Assembly: GCF_003672135.1 (NCBI RefSeq) | Contig: NC_039516.1 | Location: 1,116,001-1,180,000 of the forward strand | DNA length: 64,000 nucleotides | Direction of reading: 5' to 3' | Origin: Ooceraea biroi | Lineage: Eukaryota > Arthropoda > Insecta > Hymenoptera > Formicidae | Shown: positions 10,414 to 24,000 of the stretch, piece by piece | Layout: each line of letters opens with the position of its first letter | Numbering within the stretch: position 1 is the first letter of the stretch | Made by a program: the position numbers and the translations under genes | The notes under the pieces: generated by a model | The model's input: the letters and a program-made list of their open reading frames with translations, nothing else | Told to the model about the DNA's origin: nothing | Database searches by the model: none

Positions 10414-10822
10414 TATACAACCAGAAGATGCTAATTTCGAACCGAAAGGGTAAGTCAAGATTATATAAGAACTCTTCTTTCGTGTGCGGAGTATCCTCTT
10501 TAAGGAAGATCGATTTCGAAATTGAAAAATTGACGGCATCTTTGTTTTTTTTTAAGGGAACATCTACGATGTTGAATGAATAACTTGTATATTACATGAA
10601 CTAAATATTTCATGAATTTGTCTATTTAGGAACGGCTGGAAAATGACTGAGGAAAAGAAGGATGACCCCGCGACCGGTGTAAGCGCGTTGCATCGCATCG
10701 TCTCGTTGAATAATCGGCGATCGCCGCGTATACGTGCATCTCGCGTGTTGATGGAGGTGGATCCCTATGAAAAGGACACTTTCTACATAATCGATGACCG
10801 CCTGGCTGGGCCCGCGTTTTGA
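10414..10822 (+). CDS. Possible last two exons of an unrecognised plus-strand gene
   Basis: A 36-nt exon (10414-10449, acceptor attgtag, donor gtaagt) and a second exon (10630-10822, acceptor ctatttag) join in phase to read QPEDANFEPKGNGWKMTEEK and continue to a TGA at 10820-10822. The part from Met at 10643 is 59 residues and includes a sober stretch, VLMEVDPYEKDTFYIIDDR, unlike the Arg-rich output of chance GC-rich frames. The second exon is GC-rich and both strands are open there, which weakens the case. A donor-like gtgtaag near 10678 could end it earlier. The upstream exon is not found. I do not recognise the product. Confidence 0.35.
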
Positions 10823-12380
10823 ACGCTCCGGGGCCCGATAACCGGTAGAGACGCAATCGCCCCCGTCGTCGTGGCGAAGGCGCGTCAAGAATCTGGCGAA
10901 TCGCGCCGTCTCGGCGAAGATGAACTTTCAACCCCTGAGATTCCGCGATGTATGTACATTACATGCAGCGAGACAGCCGATGCTCAGCTGCGGTATCTTT
11001 CATCTGAGAGGGACAGAACTGGTTCCTGAAACGATTGCGCACGAAGAAAGTTTGATGACTGTTATTAATCAGCTTGGAAGTTTAAGCATGAAGACATAAA
11101 GATAGAGAATCCGATTGTTACGTCATTGCGATGGCGTAAAAATGATTATGAAGTACATTAACGTGATAATAATTGATGTGAGATTGACAGCGATATCAAC
11201 ATGCGTTAAACGTAAAATAAAATAACTAATATAGAGATTAAAAGAGTAATCGCAAACGCGTTATTACTTTATGCAACAAAAAGAATTATTAACACTAGAT
11301 TTACGGAGTTCGTCAATTTGACTGAGAATTCATGCTTAAAAATACAAAAATCAAAATTATCAATTTTTATCAATGAGAAAATTGAAAATCAAAAACGGAA
11401 AATCGAATTTTAATGTATGTACCCATCAATATGACGGGTTTCAGTTTATTAGGTATACAAACAACATCCGTAAATTTAGTGTTAAAGCTGTTACACTCCG
11501 ATGCACTTTGGCACTTAAAATAAAAATGCAAGCACGTGTGAATCTCGCGTATCGCGACTAGAAGCTACCAATTCGCGATTTTATGTTCCTTTTGTCTTTA
11601 TCATTTTAAATCACACGAGCAATTTGGAAAATATCGATTTCAGGCTTTTATTTTATTTTTGTTTCGCATTTACGAAATCGCATACAAGGATTCGTTCGGT
11701 TCAGGGATCACAGACTTTCCACGAGGACGAGCGTGTATAGAGCGCGATGCGCGACGCAACGAGGCCGCGAGGCGCACGCGAAATTTATGAGCGACTTGTG
11801 TTCGCGTAATCTTCTATGGACAGCACGCACTAGCTCGCTCGCAGCGTTCTTCGAGGACGACTGATTTATGACGCGTATTGCGAAGACACGTTCTCTTATC
11901 TTTTCTGCTGGTGACGCAGCGTAGGAGCTAGATCTTCTGTGACATTAACACACGACTGTTTTCCACCCTCTTTACCCTTACAAATAACAACTAATTGAAG
12001 AGATTTAAGAAATTGGATACTCATTGTATGTCATGAAATCGTAATTAATTATGATAGTCAAGACAAAGAAAAATTATTCCGAAAATTTGTTAACACAAAA
12101 TTACAATTTTTTAATCTCCAACTGTGAAAATTAAAATGAATAAATTTAAAATAATAAAACATAATCTTTATTGCCGTCGTTTTCCCATGTTTCTCCAGTT
12201 TGTAAATTTCTACAGTTTGCATTTAAATCGAGCATAGATTTATACGAACAAACGTCTTGTTAATAGATAAATCTCAGTTTCCACAAAAATTTTTTTACGC
12301 AAGCGTTAAAATTTCTCCGGCAGGACGTACCAGCGAGTAAATGATCCCTCGATGACCCATCGTGGCTGATCGGTTACAAC

Positions 12381-12436
12381 GATGATAACGACGAGGATGA
12401 CGACGACGACGACGACGACGAGGACGACGGCGACGC
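12381..12436. repeat. (GAC)n triplet repeat with interruptions
   Basis: A run of ACG/GAC units broken by GAG and GGC. One frame reads as poly-Asp, but no exon can be defined around it. Confidence 0.8.
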
Positions 12437-15400
12437 TGAGGAAGATTCGTCAACTTTGCACTGCATCACCCGACTCGAGGATGATACCACGGACACCCTA
12501 TCTTACACCGAAAGCTATATAATAGGTCCTGTCTGCGGATCCGTGATCCTGCGGACCCGCGGCTTTATATATACTCGGCGAATGACGATGGATCGGACTT
12601 CTCCCCCTCTGATCACCACCTCGAGGAGGCGATCCTCGAGAACGGCTACCGTTTCTGTTCTTGGCTCGCGACTCGCGCGAGCGATCGCTGCCGATCGCTC
12701 GTCCCGTGTGTGCATCGTGTGTGTGTACGTGTGTCAACGAGCTCGGGGAACATTGTTCTGGAAACCGGCGACCTGACAGTCGAAAGATCATCGAGGGAAC
12801 ACCGATGATTCGGTGGTTGACCGATGGAATGTCATCTGTCGTCAGCGAAATGTCAGCGAGCTTAATTAAGCACATGTTGCGATAGCGAGTGATTTCAGGC
12901 ATTTCAGGAAGATCAGAAAAAAACATTTTTCGGCAGGGTAGCAGATTTGATCATTCTGCAGAGAAATAATGGTTAATCTCGGTTTAATCTCGTCGTATAG
13001 TAACTATATAGTGAACAATAATAGAAAAATATTTAACTGTTTCAGTTTGGGAGGTGGAACTTTCGCTGTTGCACGTGTAAAAGTTAACTGCGCTGGCTTC
13101 TCACGAGGTTCATCACGAGAAGAGACGATGCTGCTTCTCAGATTTCGGATTTTATTCCCGATGTTACACGTAAGATGCGTAAGCGAGTACACGAGCACAC
13201 ATGCACTGAGCGGAACGACATGTGGATTTATCGTCGTCGATTTAAAGGCCACCGTTGTCACGACGATCCCGCGATCTGGCTCGTTTAAGGGCACGCGGAC
13301 GAACAATGCGATCTCTGAACCTTTAATAGGATGCGTTCGCTCCTAATAGGATGCCGCATCTCGGCTGACATTTTATTTCTGTCGCGACGCCGCCGCGATG
13401 CACAGCCAAACCTACCCATCGCATGCTGTGATTCAGCAACGGTAGCCTTGATCGATATCGATTCTCTTTAGATCTCCGACTGGATCGAATCGAAAAGGAA
13501 AGGGACCAACTTGAGGTGATGGGTCACGCGAACATAAAAATGCATAAAAACATAAAAAAGCAATGGATGCTTTCTCAGCAAATGTTATCATTGTTTTGCA
13601 AAATTCTTGGATTCATTAATCATATTCTTCTTCAAACATCTTTCTCTGATAAAGAAGCGAATGCTCGGACGAAGAAATTTTTAATTTTAATTAATGAATT
13701 ACTGGTAGCAGAGAGTAATCCATTAATTAATATACCGTGAATTAGATTTTTTCTCAACAAACTGGTTGGGATTCCAATAACCAATAACCAATACATATAT
13801 AAAAAGATTGTAAGTTTAGATTATTCAAACGCGAGGAAGAGTGAAGCGATGCCATCACTCTCGAAGTTGCATAACTTTGGCAAAAGGTTCGATACACCTC
13901 CTCCTCTCTCCTTGTGAGAGAAGACTCTCGAGAAGATGTACAAAAATATTGTTGCGCAACCCGAGCACACATACACACATACACGATGTATGCGCAAAAT
14001 TATAATCCGATACACGCAACCGCGAAGTTGAAGCAATAAATAAAGGATCATTTATTGCGAATTTGCTACGCGAAGCGACCGACTAATACCAACTGATTCG
14101 CGAACGGTGAGATATTCTGATTTATCCCTCAATATTTTTACCAAATTTCATGGATAAAGTTTCTCAGGAAATCCATTATGAAACTATTAATGACCACGGT
14201 TGGAAACGCGACTTTCTGACTAGAGAGTTTATGTTAAAATGCATATGTATACAAAAGTGACATGTAAAGACTGAAATTGATGTTAATTAATATAATTTAT
14301 CTTCCAGAATTAGGATTGGCTAAATGCTTTTTGCAGATCTCATGAAGTATACCATCATATTTCTACCAATAATACATATGTATTACCTTAAGTATCGTTA
14401 CAATAATCTTGTGAAAATAATCTTGTAAAATTAAAATTGTAATTTACAATTATCATTCTTATATATTTTTTGTTATTTTTATATATCATAAAGCTTGATA
14501 AATGAAATATTGTGCAAGCAAAACACAAATTTGTCGATGCATTAAATCATTTTTCTATTAATAATTTTATTTAAATTATTGAAATGCACTAATATAGAAT
14601 GTACAAATAATTAAGATGTAGGTGGATTCTGATTTGCATTCAATTTGTAATCTTTGTCTTTTATTGCATCTAATTTATCTCTTATTTTGTCTCATTCATA
14701 AAAAGCCAACAAGCACAAAATTGTCCAAACATTGAACCCCACGCAATGAACCGGAACTGATTTATTATCTCCCCTTATCTATGGCGTAGTACGTGATGTG
14801 CGAAAAATTATCCAAGGTCAAATGGATGTTTACGAAAGACCTCGAAAACATCTTTGAGTGTGTGTAGACACTGACCATTTCATATTCAATCATCCATTTA
14901 TTATGATTACATAACTTCTCCTATTTCTACCCACGATATGCTTGTAAATGTCAATGTTTTGCACGCTTTTTGTATGTGAAGACCAGAATCTAATCGTAAA
15001 TATGTGCCCAATAAATTTCTCTAGTAATATTTTAGTTAATAAATAAAATATCTAATAATAGTAATATTAAATAAAAATTATTACAAGCTTGACATATAGC
15101 AAAAAGTCCGATTAATATAATATTAATTTATAATATATAATTTCTATTTATATATTTAAATTTCAACGATTAAGAGTCAGACAATCCGTCAATCTAATAG
15201 ATTGTTTCAAGATGAAATATACATTAATTTAAGGAGACAAGCAATTAGGCAAAATAGCTTAATTATAAATTGTAGGCCAAACTACTCTTGTGAGACTAAC
15301 TTGTGAGGCTCTCGTGCTAACTACTGCGTTGGCTTTCCGTTATTTTTAACTATCGTTACAATGTTCGAGTGCATGATGAGGATGATCGAGGGGCTCGTGA

Positions 15401-18358
15401 ATGAAAGGAGTAATGAAGCACAGCATACGCTGAAGCACATGTGCGATGAGAGTACCGCTGAACTGCGATTATAGTTGACATACTTTCGTGTATCGATTCC
15501 AAATAGACAGCGAGCTTCCTGTAAACCAATAACGTTACGGTAAACCGTGCAACGTTCATTAAACGATAATGAGAATCAAGAGTTATATTATTATTATTTT
15601 TGACAAATTACTACAACCTCAATAAATTAATAATGTAACGATTGGCGATACATAATTGGTGATAATAATATAAATTTGATTATTTATTTATATCTAGTTT
15701 TCATATTTAATTAAGTATGAAAGTAATAATCCAATATTTCAGTTTGCAACATCCAACATGCAACGAACAAATTTAATAATATGTGCGAAAGATTAGTGAA
15801 TTGTTCACACACAGGTAATTGCTGATGAGTAATCGCTATCCTTGTCTCTCGTTTAGTCGTGACGATGTTGCATAATAGTGAATCATGATGTATAATAGCG
15901 AATGTATCTTCCTATATGAGGTCTTGCCCGAAAATGCTTTTCGGATTCTTGGACGGCTTGTGACGACGATTAGTTTAAATGATGGTGCTTTTGCATCGAA
16001 GTTTGACAGCATTCTTTTAACATCCGCACATCTTGCTGCAAATCAAACAAACCTGGCTCTGGTAAGAATGCACTGCTATCCCATGTTTGCAATGTCAATT
16101 AACATAATCCTGGCTGATAATGTAAAGATTTCGTCACTTGGTAGTCGCCTCCTCGTTGGCGAAAGGATTCCGGCTTGCAGCTTTGTACGTATCTGTAGTG
16201 ACTACGTCAAATGATGTTGCAAAGGCAAGAAAAACAGCGGAATATTAGGTATGCGATCGTGTGTAATTTTGTATTAATTTTTCCTGCTACAACTTTGTTC
16301 AAAAATATATCATTTGGTAATTAGATTTAATCGTTTGCGTATTTAATTGAATTTTTATTGCTCAGCAGAACAAAACACATGTTTGTTTTATTGTATCATT
16401 TTAATATGATACAATTGTCAATTGGAAGACGTTTTCTTTATATAAAAGAGTTCTACATAGTTCAAATTTTTGATATTTTTGACGAATTGTGATCTATTTC
16501 AAGATTCCTTTTCTAAATCCAATATGACGTTGTTCGGTAGAAAGCGACTGAACAACGCGTGATATTTACAAGCGAGAGTGGCCGTTAATTGTTAGTAAGT
16601 GATTGCAACTTTGATGGATGGTGCCGAGATGTATTTTGAATTGATCAGCCGTTTCGTACGCTTAATAAATAATTCGCCTTGCTCAATCCAGACACCTCGG
16701 TCGGAATGCTGTGAGTCATTAATGAATAACGATGAACGTCGTAGTATTTTTATCATTGGTTTTATAGAATTTACATTTCATCTTAAGTTAGTGATTTATG
16801 ATTTCACATGTTTTACTAAGGAAACATGGAATCCTCAAGTAATGAGAGGACAAAGAGGTGGGAGTTCATTGGATATGATCAGCCTACGAGAACAGATCCG
16901 AAAAAAACAAGATTGTAAATTTTTATGAACTTTTATACATTTACAGCTGAGAAGTGGAAGCGAATAAGTTTTGTCGTAATCTGTAGTACACAGTTAGTTA
17001 TAAATCACAATTAAAATTGTCGAAATGTTTGTGTAAAAAATTTTTCTCTTAAAATAAAATTCTATTTATATAAGTCAGAGTCTGTTATCTTTTAAATGTG
17101 TTTTAATCTGATTAAATTTATTCATAATTCTATAATTTCTCTTGAAAAATATTAACGATTCAGTTGCAAGTATTTCTTGAGAGCACTGAATCTCACGTTT
17201 GCCATCTTTCTTCATTTTTTTGAATTATTTAGATGGTGATTCTGTTAATCAATATTTGTAATATTGACATCCTTTCGGATGCATTCCCATAGGCCTTTTA
17301 TCAATGCACATGTTTTACACGTTACTTTTTTTAACAAGACATTTAATATTCATTTAATATCTGTAAGCTCAGCAGAGTCAACATTTTGCGTGGGAACAGA
17401 CGTTAAGAGGTTCTCGTGTATAGGTATGCGCGCATTATAGATTCCTGTTGTTTGCACTGTACTGCGCAAACTGCGCTCGATCGGCTCTTCGCGGCACGCG
17501 AAATATCGGTTACTTCCGGATTCCCTTTGAGGATTAACACAAGCTGACAGAGCACATTATCAGAGCGGATAAAAGAACAGAATAGAAGAAGGTAAATACT
17601 CTTGCGCACATTTTTCGCTATTTTCTACGAGATTAAGACCAGATTATTATCATTTTATATAAACTATTATTGTTTAAAATGGAAAAACAACATGCTTCAC
17701 AGATAATTGAAAAGATTTTCGAACGAATTTAATATCGTTATACTCTTTCTTTCTGATTCACGCTGAATCTCATTAATCAGTACTTATAATGCAAGAAAAT
17801 TATGGTACAAAGAGACATTTCAGTCGTCGCCACGAAGAGTTCACACCTCTCGATACCTTCGACTAGTTCGTACAATAAATTTCGTCCATTAAAAATCGCC
17901 GTTGCGAAAGCTGGGAGGCACCGAGAGATCTCTTCCTTCCGTACACGGCTTGTTAATTAGGAAAATAGTATCTTCGACACCGTCTGAACGATCCGGTTTT
18001 ACTTCCTCGGCACCTCACGCACTTCCGCTTCGCTGTCGATCGGGATAAGCTAGGAGGAGATATCAAAAGTGTCTAGATCGAATCGCATTTTAATGATGAA
18101 CTCTATAATCAATTGGACGTATGTATTTTCAGTTTTCTATAAATTAAGACGGTCGTGCTTTTGTTTGACTATATATGTCAAGTTTCAGAAAGTGCAGCAG
18201 TCAAATGTTGAATGTAGAGTCAAATATAAGTTAATCGCAAGTTTAAGTTAATTCTTTTGTCCCAGCTCGCCCCGATCGAATGCGGAACTCATTAACGCAG
18301 GTACACAAAAATCATGGGCGTCGTAAGAAAAGTGCAACGGGACACCGCTTGCACTTAC

Positions 18359-18379
18359 CTGAGTTTCTGAAAAAAGCAT
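18359..18379 (-). other. Candidate remote first exon for the cuticular gene
   Basis: On the minus strand ATGCTTTTTTCAGAAACTCAG is followed by a strong donor (gtaagtgc) and ends in phase 0, which fits the exon beginning at 10306. The joined start would read MLFSETQ-IWCLLSFPACF. The intron would be 8 kb and the signal peptide slightly acidic, so this is only a possibility. Confidence 0.2.
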
Positions 18380-19131
18380 ACGGAGAAGAGAGCTCAATTA
18401 GAAAATGCTTAATAATTAAAATTTGTTGATGTTGATACCGTATGTAAAATGGACAGCAAACAAAAAAATCTGAATATGAATAATTTCTTTCATGTGAAAG
18501 AGATATGTATTGTAATCTAGTTCTTATAAATTAACATTTTTATCAACAGAATAATTTTATTAATAAATAAAATACGTCAAGCAACAAATTAGCGATACAA
18601 AAGCACTAAAGTTTTGTACATATTTCATTAAATTATGAAAATAGTAGCTTTTTCATATAACCGGTATAATTTTACAACGCGTGTCCTTCGGCATGTATAA
18701 AACAATTCTCACAAAAGGATGTTATATTTTGAAGAATATCTAACAATGATTCACATGCTTACGCAAGCCCCTATGAAAAATTCTAGCGGCGCCCATGATA
18801 ATAATTAACGAAATACACTTAGATACTCGATTGAACACGATTAGGACCCATGATCAAATCTTTATCGTGCGCAAACAAGCGCAGTCTGTTCACCATGATT
18901 GATTGATAAAAGAAACATTAACTCTTTTTCGAATTCGCCGCTAAAAACGCAAAACTGCACTAAAATTAAAACTTGGATATTTGCATAATTAGTTATAAAA
19001 ATTCACAAATTGTATTGCCAATTGTTATAAAAAGATCGGCATTAATTTTCGCATTCTGGTGGATAAATCTCAGGGCTGACTTATCGACTCGAGGGTAACC
19101 AACAGCTGACCCAACAACGTCCCGAAAAAGA

Positions 19132-19149
19132 TGTGTGTGTGTGTGTGTG
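19132..19149. repeat. (TG)n microsatellite
   Basis: Nine TG units. Confidence 0.9.
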
Positions 19150-19537
19150 AAAGTTCTCAGGATCAAATTTATTGGAACAACCGCCGTTAAGCGTTATATG
19201 CATCCGGCGAAAATAACCCTCTCTTGTTTCTTTCCTCTTTTCAGGATTCCGTAGATAAAATTAGAAATTAGAAACATCATCGACGAGTTATTACTAGCGG
19301 TTGGTTGCGGGAGCAGTATCAATGATTCTGAACAGGCTCATCGCGGCGTTTCCGGTAACATGAATAAAATTAATGTCTGGTAGAATCTATCATCACGATT
19401 GAACGTTGTTGAAGTTGAGTGACATTAGACTTCCAATAACATTCACTGTAATTAGCATTTGCACCCATTGACCGACATTCTCTTAAAATTTTACCTACGG
19501 AACTCTTCGACGAGTCCAACGAAATAAACGTTTGCCG

Positions 19538-19808
19538 TACAGAGTGTTTCAAAACCGCGCACTTGATTTTTACCTATCTTTTTTCTTTATATTAAGAATT
19601 AATAATTAATTTAAATTAAGAATTAATACAAAGTTTTGCGTGTGAATTTTGCTAAAAAAATCCGTACGGATCTTCCCAACCGGATCTGTCAATAGATAGT
19701 AATTTCTGAGCAATTAAAACCAATGTGAATTAATTCAGATTGATTTCAAGTTGATCGAAAAATTTACAGATCACGCAACGGAGTGCGATATATTTGACAC
19801 ATCCTGTA
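19538..19808. mobile_element. Candidate TIR element (MITE), 271 bp
   Basis: The ends tacagagtgtttcaaaaccg and, as reverse complement of the right end, tacaggatgtgtcaaata form imperfect inverted repeats of about 25 bases, both closing with a base pattern cgcac. Internal sequence is non-coding. Confidence 0.45.
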
Positions 19809-21097
19809 TACGCAGTGACGTTTAACGCGTCGAATACCTCTCGTAGTGCAAGTTAAAGAAAGTATGAAATTGAAGCCGCCGAGTTAGTCTTCAGAAACAG
19901 CGGTGTGTCTGCTCGCATCAAGATCTAACGTACGAATGACGTCCCGCGGAACTTTATATGCCTTGTTGCGCAGTCTTCTCCTTGTACTCGCCACACTCAT
20001 CGTCTCATCTCTTTCTTTCTTTCTTACACACATTTCTCGCATTTTCTCTCACGCACTCTTTCTATCTCTTTCTCTCGCTTTGCCTTTCTCGCTCTACGCG
20101 CACGATGCATTCTCGAAATCACGATAATCCTGACGATAATTAACCACGATAGTAAAAGCATATAAGCTATACAGCTACCATTCTGTATCTACAATATAGT
20201 TTTGTATGTATAATATATATATATAGATTTCATCTCTCTCTATCGCTTCGCGTCTCTTCCACCTCTGGTCTTTCAAATCATCGTAAAATTGTCACTGTCC
20301 CGATAGAAGCGATTCAATGTTCGTTCACGCACTGATATTCTTCATCTCATCTCCTACGTGGATCCTGGCATTCTTTTCCGTACTCGGAAACCGGAAGCAG
20401 ATATCCTGATGAGAATTCAGACTTCCACAGCAAGAGTCAGCAATCCTCTTCTCTCTTTCTCGCTTTTATCGTTATTTTCAGCGGTGAATTAGGGCATTTA
20501 TGATCGACTCCAACTTCCGCACGCAAGAATGAACAGAGCCTCTCCGAGTTTGTCCCTTATTTTTCAAGCTCTCGTCAGCCTAATGCCAATAGTTTACGTC
20601 CAGCAGCAATCGTTCTCGTTCTCTTCAAAGTACCTTTTGATTTTCGTTGAGACTTCTTCTTCGTATGATTAGAAAATACGAAATATACTTTTTCAGGTTT
20701 TGTCTTACCTCTGCGATCGTATTTTCTTACATATTCTCTTCGATTCCAAATATTTCTTTCCACATTTCTTCATCAATATCGTTTTTTCTCTATCTCAAAG
20801 ACGAAACTCTTTGCCAAGTCGTTTTCTGGATTCACGTTTCAAGTCACAAGCCCAAAATATCTTTCTTCGTGTCCGGAACGTCTATCGGCATTCCCTTTGA
20901 GGCAATTCTTTCCAAGAATCTTCTTCGTTGACGGCTTGTCCGCGACGTCTCGTTCCGCACTCTTTAACGTTTCGAGCTGCCCAGTCGCAACTTCCCCGGA
21001 AGCCTCGAAGCCGAAGAGTTCTCGAAGTGGCGCTCTCGACAGTGGAGGAGGATCCGTTTCTCGCGTGCGCGTCCCCGTCGCCTCCGTCGCTCGGTCA

Positions 21098-24000
21098 TTA
21101 CTGCAATACGCAGCATTTGCACTTAGGCTTCTTCTTCAGGGTGACGTGCTCAACCTGTGACGCGTCGCCCGGACCTTGTGCCGTCATCCTCGCGACCTCC
21201 ACCGTTGCAGTCCTCGATGATCCGACCTAAAAGTAATGATAATATCGATACACTTACAAACGGCTGTAAACAGATGGGATGTTATTTAAATTATCGAATC
21301 AATGGCCAATATCAAATATAAAATCGAGTAAAATCGAATAATATCAACTAATTAACTAATGCCATCAGGATTAAGAATTAGGATGAGATTAAGAATAAAT
21401 AATGAAGTTTCAGGTTTACTTATCTTTTTTCCTCACCTTTTCATTGACCGGCTGATTGCCGCCTTTCGCTGGAGTGCCACCGTGAGCACTACCGTTCTCC
21501 TGGCCGGGCCTCGAATTGCCGTGGCAATTCGTGGATTTCAGGAGCGGACTGGTACTCGAGGAATCGTGCTCGGTTTTACCCTCGCATCCCGGCAACGGTG
21601 GTGCGTTCTGACCCGGGGTCGGCGTGATCGGTTTCCCGCCCTTTATCAGCTCGACGATCTCGTCGGCTTCCCTGGAGAGGTCACCGTCCGGCCTGAACGG
21701 ATTGTCCCAGCCACTATCCGTGCTGAAATCAAAAGACAAGACATGAAAATCAGAAAAGCAGATGATATTGCCGTTTATATTTTATCGTAATGTATGACAC
21801 GTGTTGTCGGTACTGAGATCTTAATGACGGATCTCGCTGCATAAAAAAGTAGTTTACACGGAGAAGACTTTCAACGCGAGATAATAATTTCGCACATTAA
21901 AAGTTATGATTTAACAGATCGCGATCATTGATACTCTATGAAGAACCGCCTCCATAGATAAAGCTAATGTATCCGTAATATCGTTCAAAGGAATAAGAAA
22001 TTCACTGGAGCTCTCGCAGAGATGCCGGCGCAACAGAAAAGAAACTTCGATCGACACCCTTGATAATTATCCTCGAACCGAGAAATTAATTTTAATAATA
22101 AATTGTAGTTTTTCAAATTGTGCAATTCGTTCAAGCAAATTAATACGCGTTTTAATAAGTCTCGCGCTCATCCAGGCATCAGATATGTACGCTTGAGCGA
22201 TTTATTTCCCAGCGTGACGTCAGCTTAACATAATAAGTTTATGTCGGCTTAATGTAAGCATAAATCTTTACCTGTGGGAAGCAGTAGAGTGTAAGACCCA
22301 GATTATCAATATTGATCTATTTGTACCGTTATAGCTAATAGAATAAGAGCGCAGCAGAAGGGCAGCAGAAGAGTGCAGGAGAGAAGCGCTTGCCGCTTCC
22401 TTCGTCCGCTCTTTTTCGCTGGCTCTCTAATTAAATTTCGTTTCACGAAGCGCTAATCGTGGGCGTACGCACGCAACGGTCTGCTGTCAAGACACGTACG
22501 TCGCAACTAACAAATTGCAAGTAAAAAAATGTCGCAACACAAGCGAGCGCGCGACTTTGCGTCCGGCGAGTAATTATGCAATTATGTATACATTTACCTT
22601 GAAGAAAATGTGGAAACACGCTCGCGACAGGTCTGAGCAAAAGTTTTACTTGGCACGCGATGCTAAATATTGCAATGTAAATACACGCCTACGGTACTTT
22701 CAGTACTCAGAAGTAACGGCATTCGTTTAAATCAACATCGACTGCAAGGAGCTGTGAATAGATTGGATAATGGGAGTATCAGCGATTACAGAAATCAGTG
22801 ATACTCCCTGACGACGCTATTATAACATTTCATTGTTCGCATCATTTATCACTTAATTTTCGTCAATTATCCGTTGCAAGAAATTATTGGGTTGTAACAT
22901 ATATTCATCCCGTTTTTAATATTTCTAATATTATTTAATTTTAATAATATTAATATTTTTTAAATATTTTTAATAATATGAGCTATAATAAATCTATATT
23001 ATAATATATCTATATTATAATATAGATTTATTATCAAAAACACTAAGAAAACGGGACAAATACATGTTACAATTCAATAGTTAGGGACACCCCAAAAGAT
23101 ACCTCGACAAATCCAAGTACCTCCTCTCAGATGAGAGTAGTAACACCCCGACTGACTGCAGGCGCGGCGAATATCACGTTAGAGCAAATTACGAGCTCAA
23201 TTGTGATCGCCGCGCCTGCCCCTACGACCGTGACATTAGCTTCGGCGTGGCATTGTGCCGCGCTTAATTACGGCGCAGCGCACTGTTACACGATAGCGCA
23301 CGTGCACTCCTGCACATACGTGTGCGCGCGGCACTTCCGGCCGATCCGCACGGTACTTCCTGGTCGAGCCGGCCGGGAAATTGAACGTTGAGCGTTTTCA
23401 GAGCCGCGCGGAGTGCTCACAGCTGTAAACTACTTGCGAATTTAATGAGACACGCGACGTGCCGCGAAAGTTATGTATCGCGATTTGATCGTTTAAATGC
23501 TCGACCGGAATAGCATTATCGCATTTGCATCGAGTATAATGAGCCGAGGCAGCAGTATCATTATCGCCGCAGAAATACGGGACTTCCCGCGAATAGTTCG
23601 GAAGAAGCAATCGTAAGAATAAAAAGTAAAACATAAATTTCAAATTTCTAAGATTTATTGCAAAAAGCAATGATCAAACGCCGATTCACTTTTGATCGGG
23701 TTCAGATATATTAATTAACATTCGCTGTTGTGGTGATCATCGGCAACCGGCACTGAACTTTAATATGTTGTTTTGCAAAGTATGAAGCAGTACGTTTAGA
23801 GGGTGAACTGAATCGAGATGCACATTCGCACATTGTAGATTGATCCAATCGTAATTATTCATACGCGGACTCGCGATACGCTTTGCACGCGCACAACTGC
23901 ATCGTAAGATTGAATGCTTTAATATTTAATAGGTCATTTCCTGCAATATTATCAATCTAATACATATATTCCTCGCAATGAGATGGCCTACTACGCCAAC

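Larger units (their letters stand above)
10823..21097. other. 10-kb region without a convincing gene
   Basis: AT-rich blocks alternate with GC-richer ones (11690-11900, 12340-12800, 13370-13500). Open frames of 100-142 codons occur (for example 12498-12926 minus, 12969-13346 plus, 15885-16214 plus, 16599-16928 plus), but none shows a known motif or good splice sites, and several overlap on both strands. The right end should contain the 3' UTR of the CaaX gene (minus strand, below 21098). Small repeats and one TIR element are listed separately. Confidence 0.5.

Noticed and set aside
12498..12926. 142-codon minus-strand gene
   Set aside because: Arg/Ser/Pro-rich, overlapped by plus-strand frames and next to a (GAC)n repeat; no motif or splice sites.
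22772..22808. microRNA precursor hairpin
   Set aside because: The stem is only about 15 pairs with two mismatches and a 7-base loop, too short for a standard precursor.
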